A stretch of DNA of 64,000 bases from Acidobacteriota bacterium (GCA_021780315.1 JAJXYY010000042.1:682001-746000), one strand, 5' to 3'; counted from the stretch's first letter, positions 42,210-49,928 are shown. Notes: generated by a model not told the origin, from the letters alone. Made by a program: numbers and translations.

Positions 42210-43631
42210 ATGCCGTATGACCAGCTAGCTCCCTCCACCCGACCCACATCCGCCACCTTCCGCGACCCCGCAGGTAGCCTCGAAATCACGCCCCACGCCG
42301 TCATACGCACCGTCAAGCTCGCCCACACTCAGGCCACACACGACCTTCTCGCTTTGCCCCTCGCTGCCAGACTCGTCCAACAGCAACGCCTCATCGCATC
42401 CGAAATCCTCCCCAATCCAGACTCCAATCCGAACGCACCCCTCCGACTCCGCCACCCCCGCATCCCATTCGTCTCCTACCCCTGGGAGTGGCCACCTGCC
42501 CTCTGGCTCAGCGCCGCCGAACTCACCCTCAACCTCGCCTCCGAACTCGTCAACGACGGCTGGATACTCAAAGACGCCACCCCCCTCAACGTCCTCTTTC
42601 AGGGCACTCAGCCCATCTTCGTCGACCTCCTCTCCATCCAGCGAGCCAACCTCACCCAGCCCATCTGGTTCGCCTACGGACAGTTCGTCCGCATGTTCCT
42701 CCTCCCCATGCTCACCCACGCCCAACTCGGCTGGCCCCTCCACGCCACCCTCTCCCACCGCGACGGCTACGAGCCCGAAGATGTCTACCAGGCCCTCTCC
42801 CTCCTCGCCCGCCTCCGCCAACCCGCACTCTCCGCCATCACCCTCCCCCTGCTCCTCAGCCGCAAAGCCAAATCCTCCGCCGCCGCGACACCCCGCAAGC
42901 CCGCCGACCCCGCCCTCACCACCTACGTCCTCCGCAAGACCTTCGCCCGGCTGCTAGCCGACATGCGCCGCGTCACCCCCAAACACCGCCCCTCCACCTG
43001 GTCCGACTACGCCGAAACCGCCCACCACTACTCCCACGAAGACCACGCCGGCAAACAAGCCTTCATCTCCGCCGCCCTCCACGCCGCCCGCCCCACACAC
43101 CTTCTCGACGTCGGCTGCAACACCGGCGTCTACTCCCGACTCGCCGCCCACTCCGGTGCCCACGTCGTCGCCATCGACACCGACCTCCAGGCCGTCGATC
43201 GCCTTGCCACCAGCCTCATCGCCAACCCTGCCAACATCCTCCCTCTCTGCGTCGACCTCGCCCACCCCACCCCAGCCACCGGCTGGAGCAACCAAGAGTA
43301 TCCAGCCTTCCTCACCCGCTGCGCCGGACACTTCGACGCCGTCCTCATGCTCGCCGTCATCCATCACCTCCTCCTCCGCGCACAAATCCCCCTGCCCCAC
43401 ATCGCCGCCCTCTGCAGCCGCATCACCACCCGCCACCTCATCCTCGAATGGGTCCCACCCACCGACCCCAAATTCCAGGAACTCCTCCGCGGACGCGAAG
43501 CCATCTACACCCACCTCACCGAAGCAGCCTTCCGCAAAGCCTTCGACCCCTACTTCGACATCCTCCGCGAAACCACCCTCGCCAACGGCCGCATCCTCTT
43601 TCACTTCCTCCGGAACCCCACCACCACATGA
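42210..43631 (+). CDS. Class I SAM-dependent methyltransferase with kinase-like N-terminal domain (NoeA-like)
   Basis: This 473-residue protein has a C-terminal Rossmann methyltransferase: motif I LLDVGCNTGVYSR (298-310), an acidic end of strand 2 AIDTD, and a later VLMLAVIHHLL. The N-terminal 250 residues contain GWILKDATPLNVLF (118-130) followed by PIFVDLLSIQ (135-144). These resemble the catalytic loop (D..P.N) and the metal-binding Asp of aminoglycoside-phosphotransferase-like kinases. The overall layout recalls proteins annotated as nodulation protein NoeA-like. The start one base after the previous stop (TGAAATG) and the ATGA overlap with the next gene show a coupled operon. The methyl acceptor is unknown. 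Confidence 0.85.
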   Translation: MPYDQLAPSTRPTSATFRDPAGSLEITPHAVIRTVKLAHTQATHDLLALPLAARLVQQQRLIASEILPNPDSNPNAPLRLRHPRIPFVSYPWEWPPALWLSAAELTLNLASELVNDGWILKDATPLNVLFQGTQPIFVDLLSIQRANLTQPIWFAYGQFVRMFLLPMLTHAQLGWPLHATLSHRDGYEPEDVYQALSLLARLRQPALSAITLPLLLSRKAKSSAAATPRKPADPALTTYVLRKTFARLLADMRRVTPKHRPSTWSDYAETAHHYSHEDHAGKQAFISAALHAARPTHLLDVGCNTGVYSRLAAHSGAHVVAIDTDLQAVDRLATSLIANPANILPLCVDLAHPTPATGWSNQEYPAFLTRCAGHFDAVLMLAVIHHLLLRAQIPLPHIAALCSRITTRHLILEWVPPTDPKFQELLRGREAIYTHLTEAAFRKAFDPYFDILRETTLANGRILFHFLRNPTTT

Positions 43632-45208
43632 AGCTCCTCACCCACCCCGCCGTCACAGGGCTAGGTATTGCCACCCTATGCCTTAGCTCGAAGATAGCTC
43701 CGCTAGTTTCTCTCGGCCATCTCATCGTCTACCACACGAGTGGCAGCACTTTCCCGCTCTTCGCCTCAACCTTGCTCAGCCTTCTGCTCCTCGCGCTAGG
43801 CCTCGGACTCCTCCTGCATCTCGCTGATCTCTCTCCACGTCTGCGCCCCTTCCTCTGGTCGGCCCTCGTCTGCTGCCTACCCATACTCCTTTACGTCGAA
43901 CTGGTCGCTCTCACCGGATGGACCCTGCCGTCATACCTCCTGCGTTTACTTCTTATCCTTGCTCTGCTAGTCGCCTTGCTGCTCGCCTCCCGTACTTCAC
44001 TTCAGTCAGCCTTGTACGAGCTTCACCAGCTCGCTGTGTCCATCCTCGGCTTTGCCGCCATCCTCGGTGTCTTCGTCATGGCGGAGCTGCTCTGGTTCGG
44101 CAAACAGGCCAGCCACGCCACCCCATTACCTCCATTCCAGCCCCAGACTGCCCTCACATCTCCAATCCCTCCCTCCCCACGCATCCTGTGGATCGTCTTC
44201 GACGAGCTCTCCTACCAGCAGATCTACGAGCGTCGCTACCCTGGCCTTCAACTCCCAGCCTTCGACCAGATCGCCCAACAATCCACTCTCTTCACCCACA
44301 CCATCCCCGCCGGCATCTTCACCGAGCTGGTCCTCCCCTCGCTCCTCACCGGCACCAGCGTCGATCGCATCAGGGCCTCCGCCGACAGCAATAGTCTCCA
44401 GCTCCACAATCCCAACACCCTGCAATGGACCACCCTCCAGCCCCATAACACCGTCTTTCAAGACGCCCAACAGGCTGGCCTACGCACCGCAGTCTCCGGC
44501 TGGTACAACCCCTACTGTCGCATCCTCCCCGGAGTCCTCGACCGCTGCTACTGGTCCAATCGCGTCCCACGCCTCATGGGTTTCCTTCCCAACGCTGCCC
44601 TCAATACCATCGCCGTCGACCTGGCCCACAGATTCTTTGACTCCCTCCATCAGCTCACCCACCCCCACGACCTTGTCCCCGAAGACGTATTCGACGCCGC
44701 TGCTCACCTCGCCGACTTTCAAGACATCACCACCCACGCCAATCAACTCCTCCGCGACCCCTCCCTCGGTTTCATCTTTCTTCACCTCCCCATCCCCCAC
44801 CGTGTAGGTATCTACAACCGCAACACCGCCCAATTCGCCCTCACCAACTCCACCTACCTCGACAACCTCGCCCTCGCTGACCGCTACCTCGCCCATATTC
44901 ACGAGCAGCTTCAGCAACAAGGCCAGTGGGACGCGACCACCATCGTCATTATGGGGGACCACTCCTGGCGAGCACATCTCGTACGTGACAACTTCGGCGG
45001 GCTGGCCCCCGAAGAACAAGCCGCCAGCAACGGAGCCAAATTCGACGACCGCCCCGCATACCTCATCAAGCTCCCCTACCAGAACCAGCCCGCCCGTCTC
45101 GACACCCCCTTCCACGCCACCCAGACCCGCGCCCTCCTCGATGCCCTCATCCTCCAGCAACTCCGCACCCCCAACGACCTCATCGCCTGGGCCACCCAGC
45201 ACCCCTGA
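43628..45208 (+). CDS. Membrane-anchored alkaline-phosphatase-superfamily (sulfatase-like) enzyme
   Basis: This 526-residue protein has five predicted membrane helices in residues 1-158 and a catalytic domain from about 185 outside the membrane. Metal ligands are visible at WIVFDELSY (Asp192) and IMGDHSW (Asp444, His445). The nucleophile position, seven residues before LLTG as in sulfatases, is Thr232 (FTELVLPSLLTG), not Cys. Thr is used by lipoteichoic-acid synthase and phosphoethanolamine transferases, so a phospho-transferase or phosphodiesterase is more likely than a formylglycine sulfatase. ATGA overlap couples it to the methyltransferase. The likely role is modification of an envelope polymer or lipid. 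Confidence 0.83.
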   Translation: MKLLTHPAVTGLGIATLCLSSKIAPLVSLGHLIVYHTSGSTFPLFASTLLSLLLLALGLGLLLHLADLSPRLRPFLWSALVCCLPILLYVELVALTGWTLPSYLLRLLLILALLVALLLASRTSLQSALYELHQLAVSILGFAAILGVFVMAELLWFGKQASHATPLPPFQPQTALTSPIPPSPRILWIVFDELSYQQIYERRYPGLQLPAFDQIAQQSTLFTHTIPAGIFTELVLPSLLTGTSVDRIRASADSNSLQLHNPNTLQWTTLQPHNTVFQDAQQAGLRTAVSGWYNPYCRILPGVLDRCYWSNRVPRLMGFLPNAALNTIAVDLAHRFFDSLHQLTHPHDLVPEDVFDAAAHLADFQDITTHANQLLRDPSLGFIFLHLPIPHRVGIYNRNTAQFALTNSTYLDNLALADRYLAHIHEQLQQQGQWDATTIVIMGDHSWRAHLVRDNFGGLAPEEQAASNGAKFDDRPAYLIKLPYQNQPARLDTPFHATQTRALLDALILQQLRTPNDLIAWATQHP

Positions 45209-45271
45209 CCCCAACACACCGCTGGCTTCTCGCCACGCAACCCGCTACCATAGAGAGGTATAAGGAGCACC

Positions 45272-45979
45272 ATGCCCTCAATTGAAAGCTATGAGCTGCT
45301 TCTCGCAGCAGCAGCAGCCTGCGAAGACAAAAAAGCTGAAGACATCCGCATCCTCGCCCTCGACCCCACCGAGAGCGGACTTACCGACTACTTCCTCATC
45401 TGCAACGGAACCAACGAACGCCAGAACGTAGCCATCACCGACGAGATCGAACTCCGTCTCAAACGCGACTTCGGCGTCTACCCCAACTCCGTCGAAGGCC
45501 GCCGCCAGGGCGAGTGGATCCTCATGGACTACGTCGACTTCATCGTCCACGTCTTCTCCGCAGAAAAACGCGCCTTCTACGGCCTCGAGCGTCTCCGCAA
45601 ATCCGCCACCACCATCAGCGTCGACGACCTCAACGCCGAACTTAAAGCCGCCATCGCCGCCACCCGCGCCAAAACCTCCAAGCCCACCAAAGCCGCTGCC
45701 CCAGCAAAACCTGTAGCAAAAAAGCCCGTAGTCATAAAGAAGGCTGTAGCCGCCAAGAAGACCGCACCAGTCAAAGCCGCTACCAAGCCTTCCGCAGCCA
45801 AGCCGGCCGCAAAAAAAGCGCCCGCAAAAGCCGCTGCAAAACCAGCTGCTAAGACTCCGCTAAAGCCAGCCGCAAAAAAAGCAGCTGCCCCAGCCAAAGC
45901 AGCCAAATCCTCAACCAAGCCAGCCGCAAAAAAAGCCGTAGCCAAAAAAGCGCCCGCCAAGAAGTCCGCAACCCGGTAG
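45272..45979 (+). CDS. rsfS: Ribosome silencing factor RsfS with histone-H1-like Lys/Ala tail
   Basis: Residues 1-117 form a normal RsfS/Iojap domain (DPTESGLTDYFLICNGTNERQ, GRRQGEWILMDYVDFIVHVF), which binds ribosomal protein uL14 and blocks subunit joining in starvation. Residues about 128-235 are an unusual tail made almost only of Ala, Lys and Pro in AAKKA/AKPAAKK repeats, similar to histone H1-like proteins and to nothing in standard RsfS (about 110-130 residues). The tail codons contain repeated A6-A7 runs. AAGGAG lies seven bases before the ATG. The rlmH ATG follows the stop by four bases. Confidence 0.92.
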   Translation: MPSIESYELLLAAAAACEDKKAEDIRILALDPTESGLTDYFLICNGTNERQNVAITDEIELRLKRDFGVYPNSVEGRRQGEWILMDYVDFIVHVFSAEKRAFYGLERLRKSATTISVDDLNAELKAAIAATRAKTSKPTKAAAPAKPVAKKPVVIKKAVAAKKTAPVKAATKPSAAKPAAKKAPAKAAAKPAAKTPLKPAAKKAAAPAKAAKSSTKPAAKKAVAKKAPAKKSATR

Positions 45980-45983
45980 CTCC

Positions 45984-46439
45984 ATGAAGATCACTCTGGC
46001 CTCGATCGCCCCGCGCCGTTCGCGCTCCAAGATCGAGGCCACCGATCGCCTCTTCAACGACTACCTCGAGCGCATCGCCCGCTACCTACCCTGCGATGCC
46101 CAGACTTTCGACTCCGAAGCCGCCCTCCTCCAGGCCCTCCAGCAAGCTCCCGGACGAGTCCGCCCCTACGCCATCCTCCTCGATAGCCGCGGCCAGCAAC
46201 TCTCCTCCGAAGAATTCGCCACCCGCCTCACCTCCCTCCGCGACCAGGGAACCCAACGCCTCCTCCTCGCCATAGGCCCAGCCGACGGATGGTCCCCCAC
46301 CGCCCGCCAACAGGCCCACCTCCTCTTCTCCCTCGGCCGCATCACCCTCCCCCACGAACTAGCCCGAGTCATCCTCGCCGAACAAACCTACCGGGCCCTC
46401 ACCATCCTCAACAACCACCCCTACCACTCCGGCCACTAA
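45984..46439 (+). CDS. rlmH: 23S rRNA (pseudouridine(1915)-N(3))-methyltransferase
   Basis: This 151-residue SPOUT methyltransferase modifies pseudouridine 1915 in helix 69 of 23S rRNA. LLDSRGQQLSSEEFA, the SAM-binding loop AIGPADGWS (GGADG in most homologs) and the C-terminal knot ARVILAEQTYRALTILNNHPYH are present. It follows rsfS by four bases, the usual partner gene. Both act on the large ribosomal subunit. Confidence 0.95.
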   Translation: MKITLASIAPRRSRSKIEATDRLFNDYLERIARYLPCDAQTFDSEAALLQALQQAPGRVRPYAILLDSRGQQLSSEEFATRLTSLRDQGTQRLLLAIGPADGWSPTARQQAHLLFSLGRITLPHELARVILAEQTYRALTILNNHPYHSGH

Positions 46440-46462
46440 CCCACACAAACCAAAAATGCAAA

Positions 46463-46482
46463 GCCGGGGCGCAAACCCCGGC
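46463..46482 (-). terminator. Hairpin terminator between convergent genes
   Basis: A 7-bp GC stem (GCCGGGG / CCCCGGC) with a 6-base loop lies between rlmH (plus) and the small minus-strand gene. On the minus strand it is followed by CTTTGCATTTTTGG, a usable T-run. On the plus strand no T-run follows, so it serves mainly the small gene. Confidence 0.65.
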
Positions 46483-46506
46483 CTCACCCTTCCAACCTCA
46501 ACCAGA

Positions 46507-46680
46507 CTAGTGCCCGTCGCCATCGCCATCATGCTGCGCAGCACCTTGCGGACTGATACTCACCTTGTCCACAGGAGCTGCCGTAGATGCAGCAACCGCT
46601 GCCGGAGCCGCCGCCGGAGCACTCGGTACTGCGTGGGATACAGCCTGCGGTGGAACCGCACTCGATATAGGACTCAACAT
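46507..46680 (-). CDS. Small Ala/Pro-rich protein (57 aa) of unknown function
   Basis: The ATG at 46680 has AGGAG about nine bases upstream and the gene ends 24 bp before a hairpin terminator on the same strand, which supports expression. The product is low in complexity in its middle (SAPAAAPAAVAASTAAPV) and ends VDKVSISPQGAAQHDGDGDGH. The VDKVSIS-type segment followed by an acidic His end resembles the C-termini of several short acidobacterial proteins I recall, but no function is known. There is no signal peptide. An upstream in-frame extension to 46794 exists but lacks a ribosome-binding site. Confidence 0.55.
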   Translation of the reverse strand: MLSPISSAVPPQAVSHAVPSAPAAAPAAVAASTAAPVDKVSISPQGAAQHDGDGDGH

Positions 46681-46978
46681 GGTTAATTCTCTCCTGTACC
46701 CCTTATCGGCACCCCGCACAAATCCTTCAGCCCCAAATACATGGCACCCAAAACCCACCCATTCGCCACCCAATTCGCCCCATTCAATGACCAATCCCGC
46801 CGTTCAATGAGTCATGGTTCAATTCGGGCATTGCTCTTGCGTACTCTTTCCAATAGCACGGACAAGTTTTTGCCATGCAACACTTTTCGTATGGGACCGA
46901 CGCATCGCTTTCTGCATCCAATCTAGGTCGACATCCATACATACACAGATAACAAGCACTTTCAGGAGACTTAACACC

Positions 46979-49072
46979 ATGTCGAAGCCAGCGAAACTCG
47001 CCGAGAGAGCACTCGTACAAGTAGCTAAAGCCGGTTGGGTCGTCTTCAACAAGCTCAACTCCATCAGCCCCAACCCCAGCTTCACCCCCCGCTGGAGCGA
47101 CAAGCCCCTCCTCAAGAGCTACCAGAAAGAAAAGCCGCCCCTCGGCTGGCCCCGCACCACCGACTCCCTCTGCCCCAAGTGCATCCCCGAAATCCGCCAG
47201 CAGATCGTCGACGGCAAGCTCCCCCACGAGATCCTCCTCAACGAAAAAGTCGGCGAAATCAAAGCCCAGATCATCGAACGAGACGGTCAGATCCTCATGG
47301 TCAAGGACTGCCCCATCCACGGTCACTTTGAGGACCTCATGTCCATCGACACCGCCTTCTTCAAGCACCTCGAAGAGGTCTTCCCCGGACGCGACATCCG
47401 CGCCCACAACGACGAAAAACTCCACAACCACGGCACCTCCACCGTCACCCACGGCCGCGGTTCCGTCCTCACCATCGACCTCACCAACCGCTGCAACATG
47501 ATGTGCGACCCCTGCTTCATGGACGCCAATCAGGTCGGCTTCGTCCACGAACTCACCTGGGACGAGATCAAGACCATGCTCGACAACGCCGTCCAGATCA
47601 AGCCCCGGCGCCAGATGAGCGTCCAGTTCTCCGGCGGTGAGCCCACCCTCTCTCCCTACTTCCTCGACGCAGTCGCCTACGCCCGCAAAGTCGGATACAA
47701 CTCCGTACAGGCAGCCACCAACGGCATCGAATTCGCCAAGTCCAAAGAGTTCGCCAAGGCCGCCGCGGAAGCCGGTCTCCGCTACGCCTATCTCCAGTTC
47801 GACGGCATCGGAAACGCCGCCAACTCCCACCGCAAAGTCGGTAACGCCTTCGACGTCAAACTCCAGGCCATCCACAACCTCCACGAGGCCGGCGTCGATA
47901 TCGTCCCCGTCACCACCATCATCAACGGCATCAACAACGAGCAGGTCGGCAACATCATCAAGTTCGCCCTCGATAACCCGAAGAAGATCAACTTCCTCTC
48001 CTTCCAGCCCGTCAGCTTCACCGGCCGCGACGAAGACATCTCCGACGAGCGCCGCATGGCCCAGCGCTACACCCTCTCCCACATGGCCCACGACGTCAAA
48101 AACATGACCGGCCTCGGAGAACCCACCCGCGACTGGTTCCCCATCTCTTTCATGTCCACCTTCTCCGACTTCGCAGACCTCGTCCACGGCCCCAACAACG
48201 ACTGGGGAGCCCTCTCCTGCGGCTGTCACCCCAACTGCGGCATCGGTATGGCCATCATGATCGACAAGGAGACCAAGGAAGCCGTACCCGTCACCGCCTT
48301 CGTCAACGCAGACCGACTAGCCAAAGATGTCGCCCGCATCAACGACGCCGCCCGCGGAAAATGGCTCTCCATCGTCGGCATCACCCTCGCCCTCCTGCGC
48401 AACTACACCCCCCAGAACGCCCCCACCCACTTCCACATCAAGGACCTCCTCGCCAAGTTCGACAAGAGCTTCGGTGCCACCGGCAAGGACTACGGCAAAG
48501 TCACCGGCGACCGCACCATGGAAGACATCAACAAACGCCGCGCCGACCGCTGGAACTTCCTCTTCATCGCAGGCATGTGGTTCCAGGACCTCTTCAACTA
48601 CGACTTCCGCCGCACCGAGCAGTGCATCATCCCCTACGCCACTCAGGAAGGTGAAATCTCCTTCTGCGCCTACAACACCGGCGTCGGCTGGCGCAACATC
48701 ATCGAGAAGATGCACATGACCTCCACCCTCACCAAGTGGTACGAGGAGCACGGACGCCACGAGATCTTCGCCGGTGGTAAAAAAGTCGGGCTCGAAAAGG
48801 AGTCCAGCTACGACCTCGTCCTCAACAGCGAACACGTCAACGCAGCCGCCAACGACACCTTCGACAAGTCCGGTATCGCCAAAAACGCCCGCGAAGAAAA
48901 GATCCGCGCCCGCGACGCAAAGATCAAGCAGGACGCCGAAAACGCTCGCATGGCCAAGCTCTACCGCAAGGAAGTACTAGGCGAACAGGAACAGCCCGGC
49001 TTCATCTCCCTCACCGAGATCAAGCCAGCCGCCCCCGTCGCCAAGGTAGAAGAAACCGTCTCCGGCGACTAA
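46979..49072 (+). CDS. Radical SAM protein, Tes/membrane-spanning-lipid-synthase-like
   Basis: This 697-residue protein has the radical SAM motif C172xxxC176xxC179 (LTNRCNMMCDPCF) and GGEP (219-222). Before it is a region with TDSLCPKC (Cys65, Cys68) and KDCPIHGHFEDL (Cys111). After it comes SCGCHPNC (Cys414, 416, 420), and further cysteines lie near EQCIIPYA and SFCAYNTG. This pattern of an N-terminal CPxC/CPxHG zinc-ribbon-like module and extra cluster cysteines is that of archaeal tetraether synthase (Tes, MJ0619 type) and its bacterial relatives proposed to join two fatty acyl tails tail-to-tail. Acidobacteria of this group are known for iso-diabolic acid membrane-spanning lipids, so that is the likely product. 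The start has AGGAG ten bases upstream; a strong terminator ends the single-gene unit. Confidence 0.85.
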   Translation: MSKPAKLAERALVQVAKAGWVVFNKLNSISPNPSFTPRWSDKPLLKSYQKEKPPLGWPRTTDSLCPKCIPEIRQQIVDGKLPHEILLNEKVGEIKAQIIERDGQILMVKDCPIHGHFEDLMSIDTAFFKHLEEVFPGRDIRAHNDEKLHNHGTSTVTHGRGSVLTIDLTNRCNMMCDPCFMDANQVGFVHELTWDEIKTMLDNAVQIKPRRQMSVQFSGGEPTLSPYFLDAVAYARKVGYNSVQAATNGIEFAKSKEFAKAAAEAGLRYAYLQFDGIGNAANSHRKVGNAFDVKLQAIHNLHEAGVDIVPVTTIINGINNEQVGNIIKFALDNPKKINFLSFQPVSFTGRDEDISDERRMAQRYTLSHMAHDVKNMTGLGEPTRDWFPISFMSTFSDFADLVHGPNNDWGALSCGCHPNCGIGMAIMIDKETKEAVPVTAFVNADRLAKDVARINDAARGKWLSIVGITLALLRNYTPQNAPTHFHIKDLLAKFDKSFGATGKDYGKVTGDRTMEDINKRRADRWNFLFIAGMWFQDLFNYDFRRTEQCIIPYATQEGEISFCAYNTGVGWRNIIEKMHMTSTLTKWYEEHGRHEIFAGGKKVGLEKESSYDLVLNSEHVNAAANDTFDKSGIAKNAREEKIRARDAKIKQDAENARMAKLYRKEVLGEQEQPGFISLTEIKPAAPVAKVEETVSGD

Positions 49073-49097
49073 CCCAACGCAATCCCCGCAACACAAC

Positions 49098-49123
49098 AAA
49101 GGCCGCCAGCAATGGCGGCCTTT
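49098..49123 (+). terminator. Rho-independent terminator after the radical SAM gene
   Basis: A perfect 11-bp stem (AAAGGCCGCCA / TGGCGGCCTTT) with GCAA tetraloop starts 25 bp after the stop and is followed by GTGATTT. The A/T ends of the stem make it usable in both directions. Confidence 0.9.
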
Positions 49124-49185
49124 GTGATTTGAAGCCCACCTGCGATACTTTGCCTCTCCTTTGGGGAGTATTACTTGTGAGCGCC

Positions 49186-49261
49186 GACATTTCTCGAAGG
49201 CTTAGACATTTCTAGTTGCAAATTAGACATTGGACATGTATATATATGTCTACAAGACATT
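49186..49261 (+). promoter_or_regulatory. Promoter with repeated GACATT boxes
   Basis: A promoter can be read as TTGCAA (49216-49221), 17-bp spacer, TATATA (49239-49244). Around it GACATT occurs in direct orientation at 49186, 49205, 49226 and 49256, and an inverted pair GACAT...ATGTC spans 49233-49250 across the -10. Spacings of 19, 21 and 30 bp put the boxes on about the same face of the helix, as expected for an operator. It precedes the gene at 49274. Confidence 0.55.
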
Positions 49262-49273
49262 GGAGAGTTCACG

Positions 49274-49828
49274 ATGGATGGAAAGCGATCACGCGAGGCG
49301 GCAATTGAGTTTCTGGAGTATCTGGCGCAAAAAGGCCTAATGGCCCCGGCAACCGCACGAGCTCGAAAAGCAGCGGTCAATACTGTTCTAGGAATCCTTG
49401 ACAGCAGAGAGGCAGAAGATGTGACCTCGATCAATCTTGACGATGTAGTGAGTCGCTTCGGACATTTGCAAGGAAAGGATTACACTCCCCAAAGCCTACG
49501 CACATACAAGAGCAGGGTGAAGTCGGCGTTAGACGACTTTGCTAGTTACGTGGAGAATCCTCTCGCGTTTAAGCCTAATATCCAGAATCGCGAACGAAGA
49601 CCGACGCCAAACAAGCCTGCTTCTAGCACGACAAGAAATATCGCAGATAACTCGATACCTGACGTATCAAGGGTCTCGGGGCCAGCAGTAGCAGGGCCAA
49701 TGGCCAGCAGCATTCTTCCTATTCCGATCAGGGCAGATTTGATAATCCACATTCAGGGGTTGCCCTTTGACCTCACTGAAGCAGAGGCAAAGAAAATCGC
49801 TAGCGTCATACAGGCAATGGCAATGTGA
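49274..49828 (+). CDS. Stand-alone integrase-like core-binding (SAM-like) domain protein
   Basis: This 184-residue protein begins with EAAIEFLEYLAQKGLMAPATARARKAAVNTVL and later has YTPQSLRTYKSRVKSALDDFASY, helical patterns similar to the N-terminal core-binding domain of tyrosine recombinases. The catalytic R..HxxR..Y domain is absent. The C-terminal part ends with IPIRADLIIHIQGLPFDLTEAEAKKIASVIQAMA, a segment seen on DNA-binding proteins of mobile islands in my recollection. Codon use and lower GC differ from the neighbours, which points to transfer. GGAG precedes the ATG by eight to nine bases. The likely role is DNA binding, perhaps regulation of its own repeat-rich promoter; not proven. 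Confidence 0.65.
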   Translation: MDGKRSREAAIEFLEYLAQKGLMAPATARARKAAVNTVLGILDSREAEDVTSINLDDVVSRFGHLQGKDYTPQSLRTYKSRVKSALDDFASYVENPLAFKPNIQNRERRPTPNKPASSTTRNIADNSIPDVSRVSGPAVAGPMASSILPIPIRADLIIHIQGLPFDLTEAEAKKIASVIQAMAM

Positions 49829-49836
49829 TCAGTTTT

Positions 49837-49928
49837 CGGTTCCCGTCCAACAGGAACCGCTATCGCCAATCCAATTGGCGATCCCCCGGGCTGCTGGGAT
49901 TGGACGTCCAAACTCCAAAACCCAGCAG
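49837..49928. other. Strongly structured intergenic element (three consecutive hairpins)
   Basis: Three stems follow each other: CGGTTCC/GGAACCG (49837-49859), ATCGCCAAT/ATTGGCGAT with 3-base loop (49862-49882), and CTGCTGGG/CCCAGCAG (49891-49928). The loop of the third holds the palindrome TGGACGTCCA. The loop of the first (GTCCAA, 49845-49850) is complementary to TTGGAC (49900-49905), so a loop-loop contact is possible. It starts eight bases after the stop of the integrase-like gene. It may be a small RNA, a recombination site or a compound terminator; the sequence does not decide. Confidence 0.5.

Noticed and set aside
42488..43627. Arg/Pro/His-rich plus-strand extension upstream of the membrane phosphatase-like gene
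   Set aside because: Lies out of frame inside the methyltransferase gene; the real start is the overlapping ATG at 43628.
49837..49928. Integron attC site
   Set aside because: No R-prime/R-double-prime core sites (GTTRRRY/RYYYAAC) could be placed at the ends of the structure.
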